The translations under genes were made by a program, and so were the position numbers. From Calliopsis andreniformis (taxonomy: Eukaryota > Arthropoda > Insecta > Hymenoptera > Andrenidae), in the NCBI RefSeq assembly GCF_051401765.1, contig NW_027480468.1, forward strand, positions 2,728,001-2,792,000: DNA of 64,000 bases. The letters are read 5' to 3'. The notes below the pieces were generated by a model. The model saw only the letters and a program-made list of their open reading frames with translations, was not told where the DNA came from and made no database searches. Below are positions 35,001 to 47,050 of this stretch, piece by piece. Within the stretch, counting starts at the first letter, position 1. Every line of letters begins with the position of its first letter.

Positions 35001-38000
35001 GGGCTGAAGATTGAGGATTCAGGATTGAGAATTCAGAATTGAGGTTTGAGGACTGAGGATTGAAGATTGAGGATTGAATATTGAGTATTGAGGATTGAAT
35101 ATTGCGGATTGAGGACTGAGGATTGAGGATTGAGGATTGAGGATTGCGGGTTGAGGATTGAAGATTGAAGATTCAGGATTGAGGACTGAGGATTAAAGAT
35201 TGAGTATTGAGGATTGAAGATTGATGATTCATGATTGAGGATTGAGGATTGAGTATTGAGGATTGAGGATTGAGGATTTAGTGTTGAAGATTGAGGATTG
35301 ATGATTGAGGATTGAGGATTTAAGATTGAGTATTGAGGATTGAAGATTGAGAATTGAGGATTGAGGATTGAACATTGAGGACTGAGTGTTGAGTGTTGAG
35401 TGATGAGAACTGATGTTTGTGGATGGAGATTTGAAGATTGCAGATTGAGTATTGAGTATTGAAAACTGTGAATTGAGGATATTCTACTGAGGATTGAGAA
35501 TTGACAACTGATTGTTGAGGACTGAGGTCTGAACATTGAGGATTCAGGATTGAGGTTTGAGGACTGAGGATTGAGGATTGAGGAGAGAGGATTGAGGATT
35601 GAGGATTGAGGATTGAAGATTGAGAATTGGGTATTGCTGATTGAACATTGAGGAATGAGGATTGAGGATTGAGGATTGAGGATTGAGGACTGGAGATTGA
35701 ATGTTGATGATTGAAGATTGAGGATTGAGGATTGAGCGTTGTGGATTGAGGACGAGGACTGAGGGTTGAGTATTGATGTTTGAGGTCTGAGGATTGAGGA
35801 TTGAGGGTTGAGGATTGAGGATTGAGGATTGAAGATTGAGGATTAAAGATTGAGTATTGCGGATTGAAGATTGAGGATTGATAATTGAGGATTGAGGATT
35901 GAGGATTGAGGATTGGGGATTGAGGATTGAGTATTGAAGATTGAGGATTGATGATAGAGGATTGAGGATTGAGGATTGAGGATTGAGTATTCTGGATTGA
36001 GGACTGAAGATTGAGGATTGAGGATTGAGGATTATAGATTGAGTATTGAGGATTGAAGGTTGAGAATTGAGGATTGAGGATTGAACATTGAGGACTGAGT
36101 GTTGAGGGTTGAGTGATGAGAATTGATGTTTGTGGATAGTGATTTGAAGATTACAGATTGAGTATTGAGTATTGAAAACTGTGAATTGAGGATATTCTAT
36201 TGAGGATTGAGGATTGAGGATTGAGGATTGAGTATTGAAGATTGAATATTGATGATTGAAGATTGAGGATTGAGGATTGAGGGTTGCGTATTGAGGACGA
36301 GGACTGAGGGTTGAGTATTGATGTTTGAGGTCTGAGGATTGAGGATTGAGGATTGAGAATTGAGGATTGAGGAATGAGGATTGAAGATTGAGGATTGGTT
36401 ATTGAGGATTGAAGAATGAGGACTGAGGGTTGAGGATTGAGGATTGAGGATTGAGGTTTGAGGATTGATGATTGAGTATTGAGGATTGAAGGTTGAGGAT
36501 TGAGGATTGAGGATTGAGGATTGAGGATTGATGATTGAGGATTGGGGACTGAGTGTTGAGGTTTGAGTGATGAGAATTGATGTTTGTGGATAGAGATTTA
36601 AAGATTACAGATTCAGTATTGAGTATTGAAAACTGTGAATTGATGATATTCTATTGAGGATTGCGAATTGACAACTGATTGTTGAGGACTGAGGTCTGAA
36701 GATTGAGGATTCACGATTGAGGATTCAGGAATGAGGTTTGAGGACTGAGGATTGAGGATTGAGGAGAGAGGATTGAGGATTGAGGATTGAGGATTGAAGA
36801 TTGAGGATTGGGTATTGCTGATTGAACATTGAGGAATGAGGATTGAGGATTGAGGATTGAGAATTGAGGACTGGAGGTTGAATGTTGATGATTGAAGATT
36901 GAGGATTGAGGATTGAGCGTTGTGGGTTGAGGACGAGGACTGAGGGTTGAGTATTGATGTTTGAGGTCTGAGGATTGAGGATTGAGGGTTGAGGATTGAA
37001 GATTGAGGATTAGGGACTGAGTGTTGAGGGTTGAGTGATGAGAATTGATGTTTGTGGATAGAGATTTGAAGATTGCAGATTGAGTATTGCGTATGGAAAG
37101 CTCTGAACAGAGGATACTCTAGTGAGGATTGAGGATTGACCACTCATTGTTGAGGACTGAGGGCTGAAGATTGAATATTGATGATTGAAGATTGAGGATT
37201 GAGGATTGAGGGTTGCGGATTGAGGACGAGGACTGAGGGTTGAGTATTGATGTTTGAGGTCTGAGGATTGAGGATTGAGGATTGAGAATTGAGGATTGAG
37301 GAATGCGGATTGAAGATTGAGGATTGGTTATTGAGGATTGAAGAATGAGGACTGAGGGTTGAGGATTGAGGATTGAGGATTGAAGATTGAGTATTGAGGA
37401 TTTGAGATTGCGGATTGAGGACTGAGGATTGAGGATTGAGGATTGAGGATTGCGGGTTGAGGATTGAAGATTGAAGATTGAGGACTGAGGACTGAGGATT
37501 AAAGACTGAGTATTGAGGATTGAAGATTGAGGATTGATGATTGAGGATTGAGGATTGAGTATTGAGGATTGAGGATTGGGTATTGCGGATTGAACATTGA
37601 GGATTGAGGATTGAGGATTGAGGATTGAGGATTGAGGATTGAGGATTGTGGATTGGGTATTGCGGATTGAACATTGAGGATTGAGGATTGAGTACTGAGG
37701 ATTGAGGATTGAGGATTGAGGATTGAGGATTGGGTATTGCGGATTGAACATTGAGGATTGAGGATTGAGGATTGAGGATTGAGGATTGAGGACTGAAGAT
37801 TGAATATTGATGATTGAAGATTGAGGATTGAGGATTAAGTGTTGTGGATTGAGGACGAGGACTGAGGGTTGAGTATTCATGTTTGAGGTCCGAGGATTGA
37901 GGATTGAGGATTGAACATTGAATATTGATGATTGAAGATTGAGGAGTGAGGATTGAGGGTTGTGGATTGAGGACGAGGACTGATGGTTGAGTATTGATGT

Positions 38001-40828
38001 TTGAGGTCTGAGGATTGAGGATTGAGAATTGAAGGTTGAGGATTGAGGATTGAGTATTGAGGATTGAGGTTGAGGGCTGAGGGCTGAAGATTGAGGTTTA
38101 AGGGCTGAGGACTGAGGATTGAGGATTGAGAATTGAGGATTGAGGATTGAGGATTGAAGATTGAGGATTGGGTATTGAGGAATGAAGTATGAGTATTGAG
38201 GATTCAGGATTGAGGATTGAGGATTGAAGATTGAATATTGAGGTTTGAAGACTGACGATTGATGGTTGAGGATTGAGGATTGAGGATTGAGGATTGAGGA
38301 TTGAGGGTTGAGGATTGAGGATTGAGAGTTGAGGATTGAAGATTGAGGATTGAAGATTGAGGATTGGGTATTGAGGATTGAGGATTGAGGATTTAAGATT
38401 GAGTATTGAGGATTGAAGATTGAGAATTGAGGATTGAGGATTGAACATTGAGGACTGAGTGTTGAGTGTTGAGTGATGAGAACTGATGTTTGTGGATAGA
38501 GACTTGAAGATTGCAGATTGAGTATTGAGTATTGAAAACTGTGAATTGAGGATATTCTACTGAGGATTGAGGATTGTCACCTGATTGTTCAGGACTGAGG
38601 GCTGGTGATTGAGGATTCAGGATCGAGGATTCAGAATTGAGGTTTGAGGACTGAGGATTGAGGATTGAGGATTGAGGATTGAAGATTGTGTATTGAGGAT
38701 TGAAGATTGAGGATTGAGGATTGAGGGTTGAGGATTGAGGATTGAAGATTGAGGATTGGGGACTGAGTGTTGAGGGTTGAGTGATGAGAATTGATGTTTG
38801 TGGGTAGAGATTTGAAGATTGCAGATTGAGTATTGCGTATGGAAACCTCTGGACAGAGGATACTCTAGTGAGGATTGAGGATTGACAACTGATTGTTGAG
38901 GACTGAGGGCTGAAGATTGAGGATTCAGGATTGAGGATTCAGGATTGTGGTTTGAGGACTGAGGATTGAGGATTGAGTATTGAGGATTGATGATTGAGGA
39001 TTGAGGATTGAAGATTGAGGATTGGGTATCGAGGATTGAACATTGAGGATTGAGGATTGAGGATTGAGGATTGAGGATTGAGTATTGAGTATTGAAGATT
39101 GAATATTGATGATTGAAGATTGAGGATTGAGGATTGAGGGTTGCGGATTGAGGACGAGGACTGAGGGTTGAGTATTGATGTTTGAGGTCTGAGGATTGAG
39201 GATTGAGGATTGAGAATTGAGGATTGAGGAATGAGGATTGATGATTGAGGATTGGGGACTGAGTGTTGAGGTTTGAATGATGAGAATTGATGTTTGTGGA
39301 TAGAGATTTAAAGATTACAGATTGAGTATTGAGTATTGAAAACTGTGAATTGATGATATTCTATTGAGGATTGAGAATTGACAACTGATTGTTGAGGACT
39401 GAGGTCTGAAGATTGAGGATTCAGGATTGAGGTTTGAGGACTGAGGATTGAGGATTGAGGAGAGAGGATTGAGGATTGAGGATTGAGGATTGAAGATTGA
39501 GAATTGGGTATTGCTGATTGAACATTGAGGAATGAGGATTGAGGATTGAGGATTGAGGATTGAGGACTGGAGATTGAACGTTGATGATTGAAGATTGAGG
39601 ATTGAGGATTGAGCGTTGTGGATTGAGGACGAGGACTGAGGGTTGAGTATTGATGTTTGAGGTCTGAGGATTGAGGATTGAGGGTTGAGGATTGAGGATT
39701 GAGGATTGAAGATTGAGGATTAAAGATTGAGTATTGAGGATTGAAGATTGAGGATTGATGATTGAGGATTGAGGATTGAGGATTGAGGATTGAGGATTGA
39801 GGATTGAGTATTGAAGATTGAGGATTGATGATAGAGGATTGAGGATTGAGGATTGAGGATTGAGTATTCTGGATTGAGAATTGAAGATTGAGGATTGAGG
39901 ATTGAGGATTGAGGATTATAGATTGAGTATTGAGGATTGAAGGTTGAGAATTGAGGATTGAGGATTGAACATTGAGGACTGAGTGTTGAGGGTTGAGTGA
40001 TGAGAATTGATGTTTGTGGATAGTGATTTGAAGATTGCAGATTGAGTATTGAGTATTGAAAATTGTGAATTGAGGATATTCTATTGAGGATTGAGGATTG
40101 TCACCTGATTGTTGAGCACTGAGGACTGAAGATTGAGGATTCAGGATTGAGAATTCAGAATTGAGGTTTGAGGACTGAGGATTGAAGATTGAGGATTGAA
40201 GATTGAGTATTGAGGATTGAATATTGCGGATTGAGGACTGAGGATTGAGGATTGAGGATTGAGGATTGCGGGTTGAGGATTGAAGATTGAAGATTCAGGA
40301 TTGAGGACTGAGGATTAAAGATTGAGTATTGAGGATTGAAGATTGATGATTGGTGATTGAGGATTGAGGATTGAGTATTGAGGATTGAGGATTGAGGATT
40401 GGGTATTGAAGATTGAGGATTGATGATTGAGGATTGAGGATTGAAGATTGAGGATTGGGTATTGAGGATTGAGGATTGAGGATTTAAGATTGAGTATTGA
40501 GCATTGAAGGTTGAGAATTGAGGATTGAGGATTGAACATTGAGGACTGAGTGTTGAGTGCTGAGTGATGAGAACTGATGTTTGTGGATGGAGATTTGAAG
40601 ATTGCAGATTGAGTATTGAGTATTGAAAACTGTGAATTGAGGATATTCTACTGAGGATTGAGGATTGTCTCCTGATTGTTCAGGACTGAGCGCTGGAGAT
40701 TGAGGATTCAGGATCGAGGATTCAGAATTGAGGTTTGAGGACTGAGGATTGAGGATTGAGGATTGAGGATTGAAGATTGAGTATTGAGGATTGAAGATTG
40801 AGGATTGAGGATTGAGGGTTGAGGATTG
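32091..40828 (+). repeat. 8.7-kb block, second copy (offset 10411)
   Basis: This copy follows 21680-30417 without any length change that I can see, including private variants and the 140-bp tandem duplication. Every minus-strand open frame I compared between the copies is identical in length and translation. Twelve hexamers plus the hexamer-free 1.7-kb block give the predicted remainder 2 for 10411 modulo 7. Either the duplication is very recent or the assembly has repeated a segment. Confidence 0.9.
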
Positions 40829-42406
40829 AGGATTGAAGATTGAGGATTAGGGACTGAGTGTTGAGGGTTGAGTGATGAGAATTGAAGTTTGTGGATAGAG
40901 ATTTGAAGATTGCAGATTGAGTATTGCGTATGGAAAGCTCTGAACAGAGGATACTCTAGTGAGGATTGAGGATTGACAGCTCATTGTTGAGGACTGAGGG
41001 CTGAAGATTGAGGATTCAGGATTGAAGATTGAGGATTGATGATTGAGGATTGAGGATTGAAGATTGAGGATTGGGTATTGAGGATTGAGGATTGAGGATT
41101 TAAGATTGAGTATTGAGGATTGAAGGTTGAGAATTGAGGATTGAGGATTGAACATTGAGGACTGAGTGTTGAGTGTTGAGTGATGTGAACTGATGTTTGT
41201 GGATAGAGATTTGAAGATTGCAGATTGAGTATTGAGTATTGAAAACTGTGAATTGAGGATATTCTACTGAGGATTGAGGATTGTCACCTGATTGTTCAGG
41301 ACTGAGGGCTGGAGATTGAGGATTCAGGATCGAGGATTCAGAATTGAGGTTTGAGGACTGAGGATTGAGGATTGAGGATTGAGGATTGAAGATTCAGTAT
41401 TGAGGATTGAAGATTGAGGATTGAGGATTGAGGGTTGAGGATTGAGGATTGAAGATTGAGGATTAGGGACTGAGTGTTGAGGGTTGAGTGATGAGAATTG
41501 ATGTTTGTGGATAGAGATTTGAAGATTGCAGATTGAGTATTGCGTATGGAAAGCTCTGAGCAGAGGATACTCTAGTGAGGATTGAGGATTGACAACTCAT
41601 TGTTGAGGACTGAGGGCTGAAGATTGAGGATTCAGGATTGAGGATTCAGGATTGTGGTTTGAGGACTGAGGATTGAGGATTGAGGATTGAGGATTGATGG
41701 TTGAGGATTGAGGATTGAAGATTGAGGATTGGGTATCGAGGATTGAACATTGAGGATTGAGGATTGAGGATTGAGGATTGAGGATTGGGTATTGAAGATT
41801 GAATATTGATGATTGAAGATTGAGGATTGAGGATTGAGGGTTGCAGATTGAGGACGAGGACTGAGGGTTGAGTATTGATGTTTGAGGTCTGAGGATTGAG
41901 GATTGAGGATTGAGAATTGAGGATTGAGGAATGAGGATTGAAGATTGAGGATTGGTTATTGAGGGTTGAAGAATGAGGACTGAGGGTTGAGGATTGAGGA
42001 TTGAGGATTGAAGATTGAGTATTGAGGATTTAAGATTGCGGATTGAGGACTGAGGATTGAGGATTGAGGATTGAGGATTGCGGGTTGAGGATTGAAGATT
42101 GAAGATTGAGAATTGAGGACTGAGGATTAAAGACTGAGTATTGAGGATTGAAGATTGAGGATTGATGATTGAGGATTGAGGATTGAGTATTGAGGATTGA
42201 GGATTGAGGATTGAGTATTGAAGATTGAGGATTGATGATTGAGGATTGAGGATTGAGGATTGAGGATTGGGTATTGAGGATTCAGGATTTAGGATGCAGA
42301 ATTGATGTTTGAGGAGTGAGGATTGAGGATTGAGGATTGAAGATTGAGGTTTGAGGATTGAGGATTGAGGATTGAGGACTGAGGATTGAGGATTGAGGAT
42401 TGAGCA
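40829..42406 (+). repeat. A3-A2-A3 stretch shared with 54.4-56.1 kb
   Basis: Anchors are 40884, 41192 and 41500. 40884 pairs with 54413 at offset 13529, while 41192 and 41500 pair with 54924 and 55232 at offset 13732. The 203-bp difference (29 heptads) is missing here, between roughly 41020 and 41130. A module B hexamer stands at 41850 in a GCAGATT context. Confidence 0.82.
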
Positions 42407-44087
42407 TTGACGATTGAAGGTTGAGGACTGTGGATTGAGGATTGAAAATTGACGATTGTGGATTGTGGATTGAGGATTGAGGATTGAACATTGAGGACTG
42501 AGTGTTGAGGGTTGAGTGATGAGAATTGATGTTTGTGGATAGAGGCTTGAAGGTTGCAGATTGTGAATTGAGCATTGAAAACTGTGAATTGAGGATATTC
42601 TGTTGAGGATTCAGGATTGACAACTGATTGTTGAGGACTCAGGGCTGAAGATTCAGGATTCAGGATTGAGGATTCAGAATTGAGGTTTGAGGGCTGAGGA
42701 CTGAGGATTGAGGATTGAGAATTGAGGATTGAGGATTGAGTATTGAAGGTTGAGGATTGGGTATTGATGATTGAAGAATGAGGATTGAGGATTGAGGATT
42801 GAGGATTGAGGATTGAAGATTGAGTATTGAGGTTTGAAGGCTGACGATTGAGGGTTGAGGATTGAGGATTGAGGATTGAGGATTGAGTATTGATGATTGA
42901 GTATTGAGGATTGAAGGTTGAGGATTGAGGATAGAGGATTGAGGATTGAATATTGAAGATTGGGGACTGATTGTTGAGGGTTGAGTGATGAGAATTGGTG
43001 CTTGTGGATAGAGATTTAAAGATTGCAGATTCAGTATTGAGTATTGAAAACTGTGAATTGATGATATTCTATTGAGGATTGAGAATTGACAACTGATTGT
43101 TGAGGACTGAGTTCTGAAGATTGAGGATTCAGGATTGAGGTTTCAGGATTGAGGTTTGAGGACTGAGGATTGAGGATTGAGGATTGAGGGTTGAGGATTG
43201 AGGATTGAGGATTGAGGATTGAGGATTGAGGGTTGAGGATTAAGGATTGAGAATTGAGGACTGAGGATTGAGGATTGAGGATTGAGTATTGAAGATTGAG
43301 GATTGATGATTGAGGATTGAGGATTGAAGATTGAGGATTGGGTATTGAGGATTGAGGATTGAGGATTTAAGATTGAGTATTGAGGATTGAAGATTGAGAA
43401 TTGAGGATTGAGGATTGAACATTGAGGACTGAGTGTTGAGTGTTGAGTGATGAGAACTGATGTTTGTGGATGGAGATTTGAAGATTGCAGATTGAGTATT
43501 GAGTATTGAAAACTGTGAATTGGGGATATTCTACTGAGGATTGAGGATTGTCTCCAGATTGTTCAGGACTGAGGGCTGGAGATTGAGGATTCAGGATCGA
43601 GGATTCAGAATTGAGGTTTGAGGACTGAGGATTGAGGATTGAGGATTGAGGATTGAAGATTGAGTATTGAGGATTGAAGATTGAGGATTGAGGATTGAGG
43701 GTTGAGGATTGAGGATTGAAGATTGAGGATTAGGGACTGAGTGTTGAGGGTTGAGTGATGAGAATTGAAGTTTGTGGATAGAGATTTGAAGATTACAGAT
43801 TGAGTATTGCGTATGGAAAGCTCTGAACAGAGGATACTCTAGTGAGGATTGAGGATTGACAACTCATTGTTGAGGACTGAGGGCTGAAGATTGAGGATTC
43901 AGGATTGAGGATTCAGGATTGTGGTTTGAGGACTGAGGATTGAGGATTGAGGATTGAGGATTGATGATTGAGGATTGAGGATTGAAGATTGAGGATTAGG
44001 TATCGAGGATTGAACATTGAGGAATGAGGATTGAGGATTGAAGATTGATGATTGATGATTGAGGATTGAGGATTGAGTATTGAGGAT
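42407..44087 (+). repeat. 1.7-kb A5-A4b-A2-A3 block, copy 2 (offset 11992)
   Basis: Anchors 42528, 42997, 43459 and 43767 are exactly 11992 bp after copy 1. The upstream part from about 42238 is also shared with copy 3 at offset 8408, but not with copy 1. Confidence 0.88.
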
Positions 44088-45299
44088 TGAGGATTGAGGA
44101 TTGAGTATTGAAGATTGAGGATTGATGATTGAGGATTGAGGATTGAAGATTGAGTATTGAGGATTGAATATTGCGGATTGAGGACTGAGGATTGAGTATT
44201 CTGGATTGAGGATTGAAGATTGAGGATTGAGGACTGAGGATTATAGATTGAGTATTGAGGATTGAATGTTGAGAATTGAGGATTGAGGATTGAACATTGA
44301 GGACTGAGTGTTGAGGGTTGAGTGATGAGAATTGATGTTTGTAGATAGTGATTTGAAGATTGCAGATTGAGTATTGAGTATTGAAAACTGTGAATTGAGG
44401 ATATTCTATTGAGGATTGAGGATTGTCACCTGATTGTTGAGGACTGAGTGCTGAAGATTGAGGATTCAGGATTGAGGATTCAGAATTGAGTGTTTGAGGA
44501 CTGAGGATTGAAGATTGAGGATTGAAGATTGAGTATTGAGGACTGAATATTGCGGATTGAGGACTGAGGGTTGAGGATTGAGGATTGAGCATTGAACATT
44601 GAGGACTGAGTGTTGAGGGTTGAAGATTGAGGATTGAGGATTGAGGATTGAGGATTGAGGATTGAGGATAAGGGCTGAGGGTTGAGGATTGAGGTTTAAG
44701 GACTGGGGACTGAGGATTGAGGATTGAGAATTGAGGATTGAGGATTGAGGGTTGAAGATTGAGGATTGGGCATTGAGGATTGAAGGATGAGGATTGAGGA
44801 TCGAGGATTGAGGATTGAGGATTGAGGATTGAGGATTGAAGATTGAGTATAGAGGTTTGAAGACTGACGATTGGGGGTTGAGGATTGAGGATTGAGGATT
44901 GAGGATTGAGGTTTGAGGATTGATGATTGAGTATTGAGGATTGAAGATTGAGGGTTGAGGATTGAGGATTGAGGTTTGAGGATTGATGATTGAGGATTGG
45001 GGACTGAGTGTTGAGGTTTGAGTGATGAGAATTGATGTTTGTGGATAGAGGCTTGAAGGTTGCAGATTGTGAATTGAGCATTGAAAACTGTGAATTGAGG
45101 ATATTCTGTTGAGGATTCAGGATTGACAACTGATTGTTGAGGACTCAGGGCTGAAGATTGAGGATTCAGGATTGAGGATTCAGAATTGAGGTTTGAGGGC
45201 TGAGGACTGAGGATTGAGGATTGAGGATTGAAGATTGAGTATTGGGGATTGAAGATTGAGGATTGAGGATTGAGGGTTGAGGATTGAGAATTGAAGATT
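44088..45299 (+). repeat. Mixed block with A1 (44334) and chimeric A5 (45034)
   Basis: 44190-44540 is shared with 46115-46465 at offset 1925. 44885-45270 is shared with 62042-62425 at offset 17157. The block includes the first octamer (44488-44495) and a module C hexamer (44664). It also lies under the longest minus-strand open frame of the window (43996-45129, 377 codons), which I attribute to a chance lack of stop-making variants. Confidence 0.75.
44488..44495 (+). repeat. Octamer GAGTGTTT (1-bp gain)
   Basis: An extra base stands in the A1 tail between CAGAATT and GAGGACT. The same position at 46413-46420 reads GTGTGTTT, so the insertion was copied with the 1925-bp-offset duplication. These are the only octamers I found. 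Counting them as +1 is needed to explain the 8408 and 17157 offsets modulo 7. Confidence 0.75.
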
Positions 45300-47050
45300 G
45301 AGGATTGGGGACTGAGTGTTGAGGGTTGAGTGATGAGAATTGATGTTTGTGGATAGAGATTTGAAGATTGCAGATTGAGTATTGCGTATGGAAAGCTCTG
45401 AACTGAGGATATTCTAGTGAGGATTGAGTACTGACAACTGATTGTTGAGGACTGAGGGCTGAAGATTGAGGATTCAGGATTGAGGATTCAGGATTGTGGT
45501 TTGAGGACTGAGGATTGAGGATTGAGGATCGAGGAGTGAGGATTGAGGATTGAGGATTGAAGATTGAGGATTGGGTATCGAGGATTGAACATTGAGGATT
45601 GAGGATTGAGGATTGAGGATTGAGGATTGCGGGTTGAGGGTTGAAGATTGAGGATTGAGGACTGAGGATTGAAGATTGAGTATTGAGGATTGAAGATTGA
45701 TGATTGATGATTGAGGATTGAGGATTGAGTATTGAGGATTGAGGATTGAGGATTGAGTATTGAAGATTGAAGATTGAGGATTGGGTATTGAGGAGTTAAG
45801 AATGAGGATTGAGGATTGAGGATTGAGGATTGAGGATCGAAGATTGAGTTTTGCGGATTGAAGATTGAGTATTGAGGATTGAGGATTCAGGATTGAGGAT
45901 TGAGGATTGAGGATTGAGGATTGAGTATTGAGCATTGAGGATTGAAAATTGAGGATTGAGGATTGAGGATTAAAGATTGAGTATTGAGGATTATAGATTG
46001 GGTAATGATGATTTTAGGTAGAGAATTGAGGATTGAGGGTTGAGGATTGAGGATTGAGGATTGAGGATTGAAGATTGAGTATTGAGGATTGAATATTGCG
46101 AATTGAGGACTGAGGATTGAGTATTCTGGATTGAGGATGGAAGATTGAGGATTGAGGACTGAGGATTATAGATTGAGTATTGAGGATTGAATGTTGAGAA
46201 TTGAGGATTGAGGATTGAACATTGAGGACTGAGTGTTGAGGGTTGAGTGATGAGAATTGATGTTTGTAGATAGTGATTTGAAGATTGCAGATTGAGTATT
46301 GAGTATTGAAAACTGTGAATTGAGGATATTCTATTGAGGATTGAGGATTGTCACCTGATTGTTGAGGACTGAGGGCTGAAGATTGAGGATTCAGGATTGA
46401 GGATTCAGAATTGTGTGTTTGAGGACTGAGGATTGAAGATTGAGGATTGAAGATTGAGTATTGAGGATTGAATATTGCGGATTGAGGACTGAGGATTGAG
46501 GATTGAGGATTGAGGATTGAACATTGAGGACTGAGTGTTGAGGGTTGAAGATTGAGGATTGAGAATTGAGGATTGAGGATTGAACATTGAGGACTGAGTG
46601 TTGAGGGTTGAGTGATGAGAATTGATGTTTGTAGATACTGATTTGAAGATTGCAGATTGAGTATTGAGTATTGAAAACTGTGAATTGAGGATATTCTATT
46701 GAGGATTGAGGATTGCCACCTGATTGTTGAGGATTGAAGGATGAGGATTGAGGATTGAGGATTGAGGATTGAGGATTGAGGATTGAGGATTGAAGATTGA
46801 GTATTGAGGTTTGAAGACCGACAATTGAGGGTTGAGGATTGAGGATTGAGGATTGAGGATTGAGGTTTGAGGATTGATGATTGAGTATTGAGGATTGAAG
46901 ATTGAGGATTGAGGATTGAGGATTGAGGTTTGAGGATTGATGATTGAGGATTGGGGACTGAGTGTTGAGGGTTGAGTGATGAGAATTTATGTTTGTGGAT
47001 AGAGATTTAAAGATTACAGATTCAGTATTGAGTATTGAAAACTGTGAATT
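45300..47050 (+). repeat. A3 (45342), three-fold A1-type cluster and heptad spacer
   Basis: This stretch contains the A3 core at 45342, a core-free spacer to about 46.1 kb, A1 cores at 46259 and 46624, and an A4 at 46988. The A1 copies share GTAGATA after the anchor with 44334, which marks a local sub-lineage. The 365-bp spacing of the last two A1 cores is 52 heptads plus the octamer base. Confidence 0.75.

Noticed and set aside
43996..45129. Longest minus-strand open frame (377 codons), a possible N/Q/S-rich protein gene
   Set aside because: It is made of the same seven-residue cycle that any minus frame of this repeat gives. It spans several repeat modules, has no promoter, intron or domain signal, and its near relatives elsewhere are cut by stops at arbitrary repeat variants.
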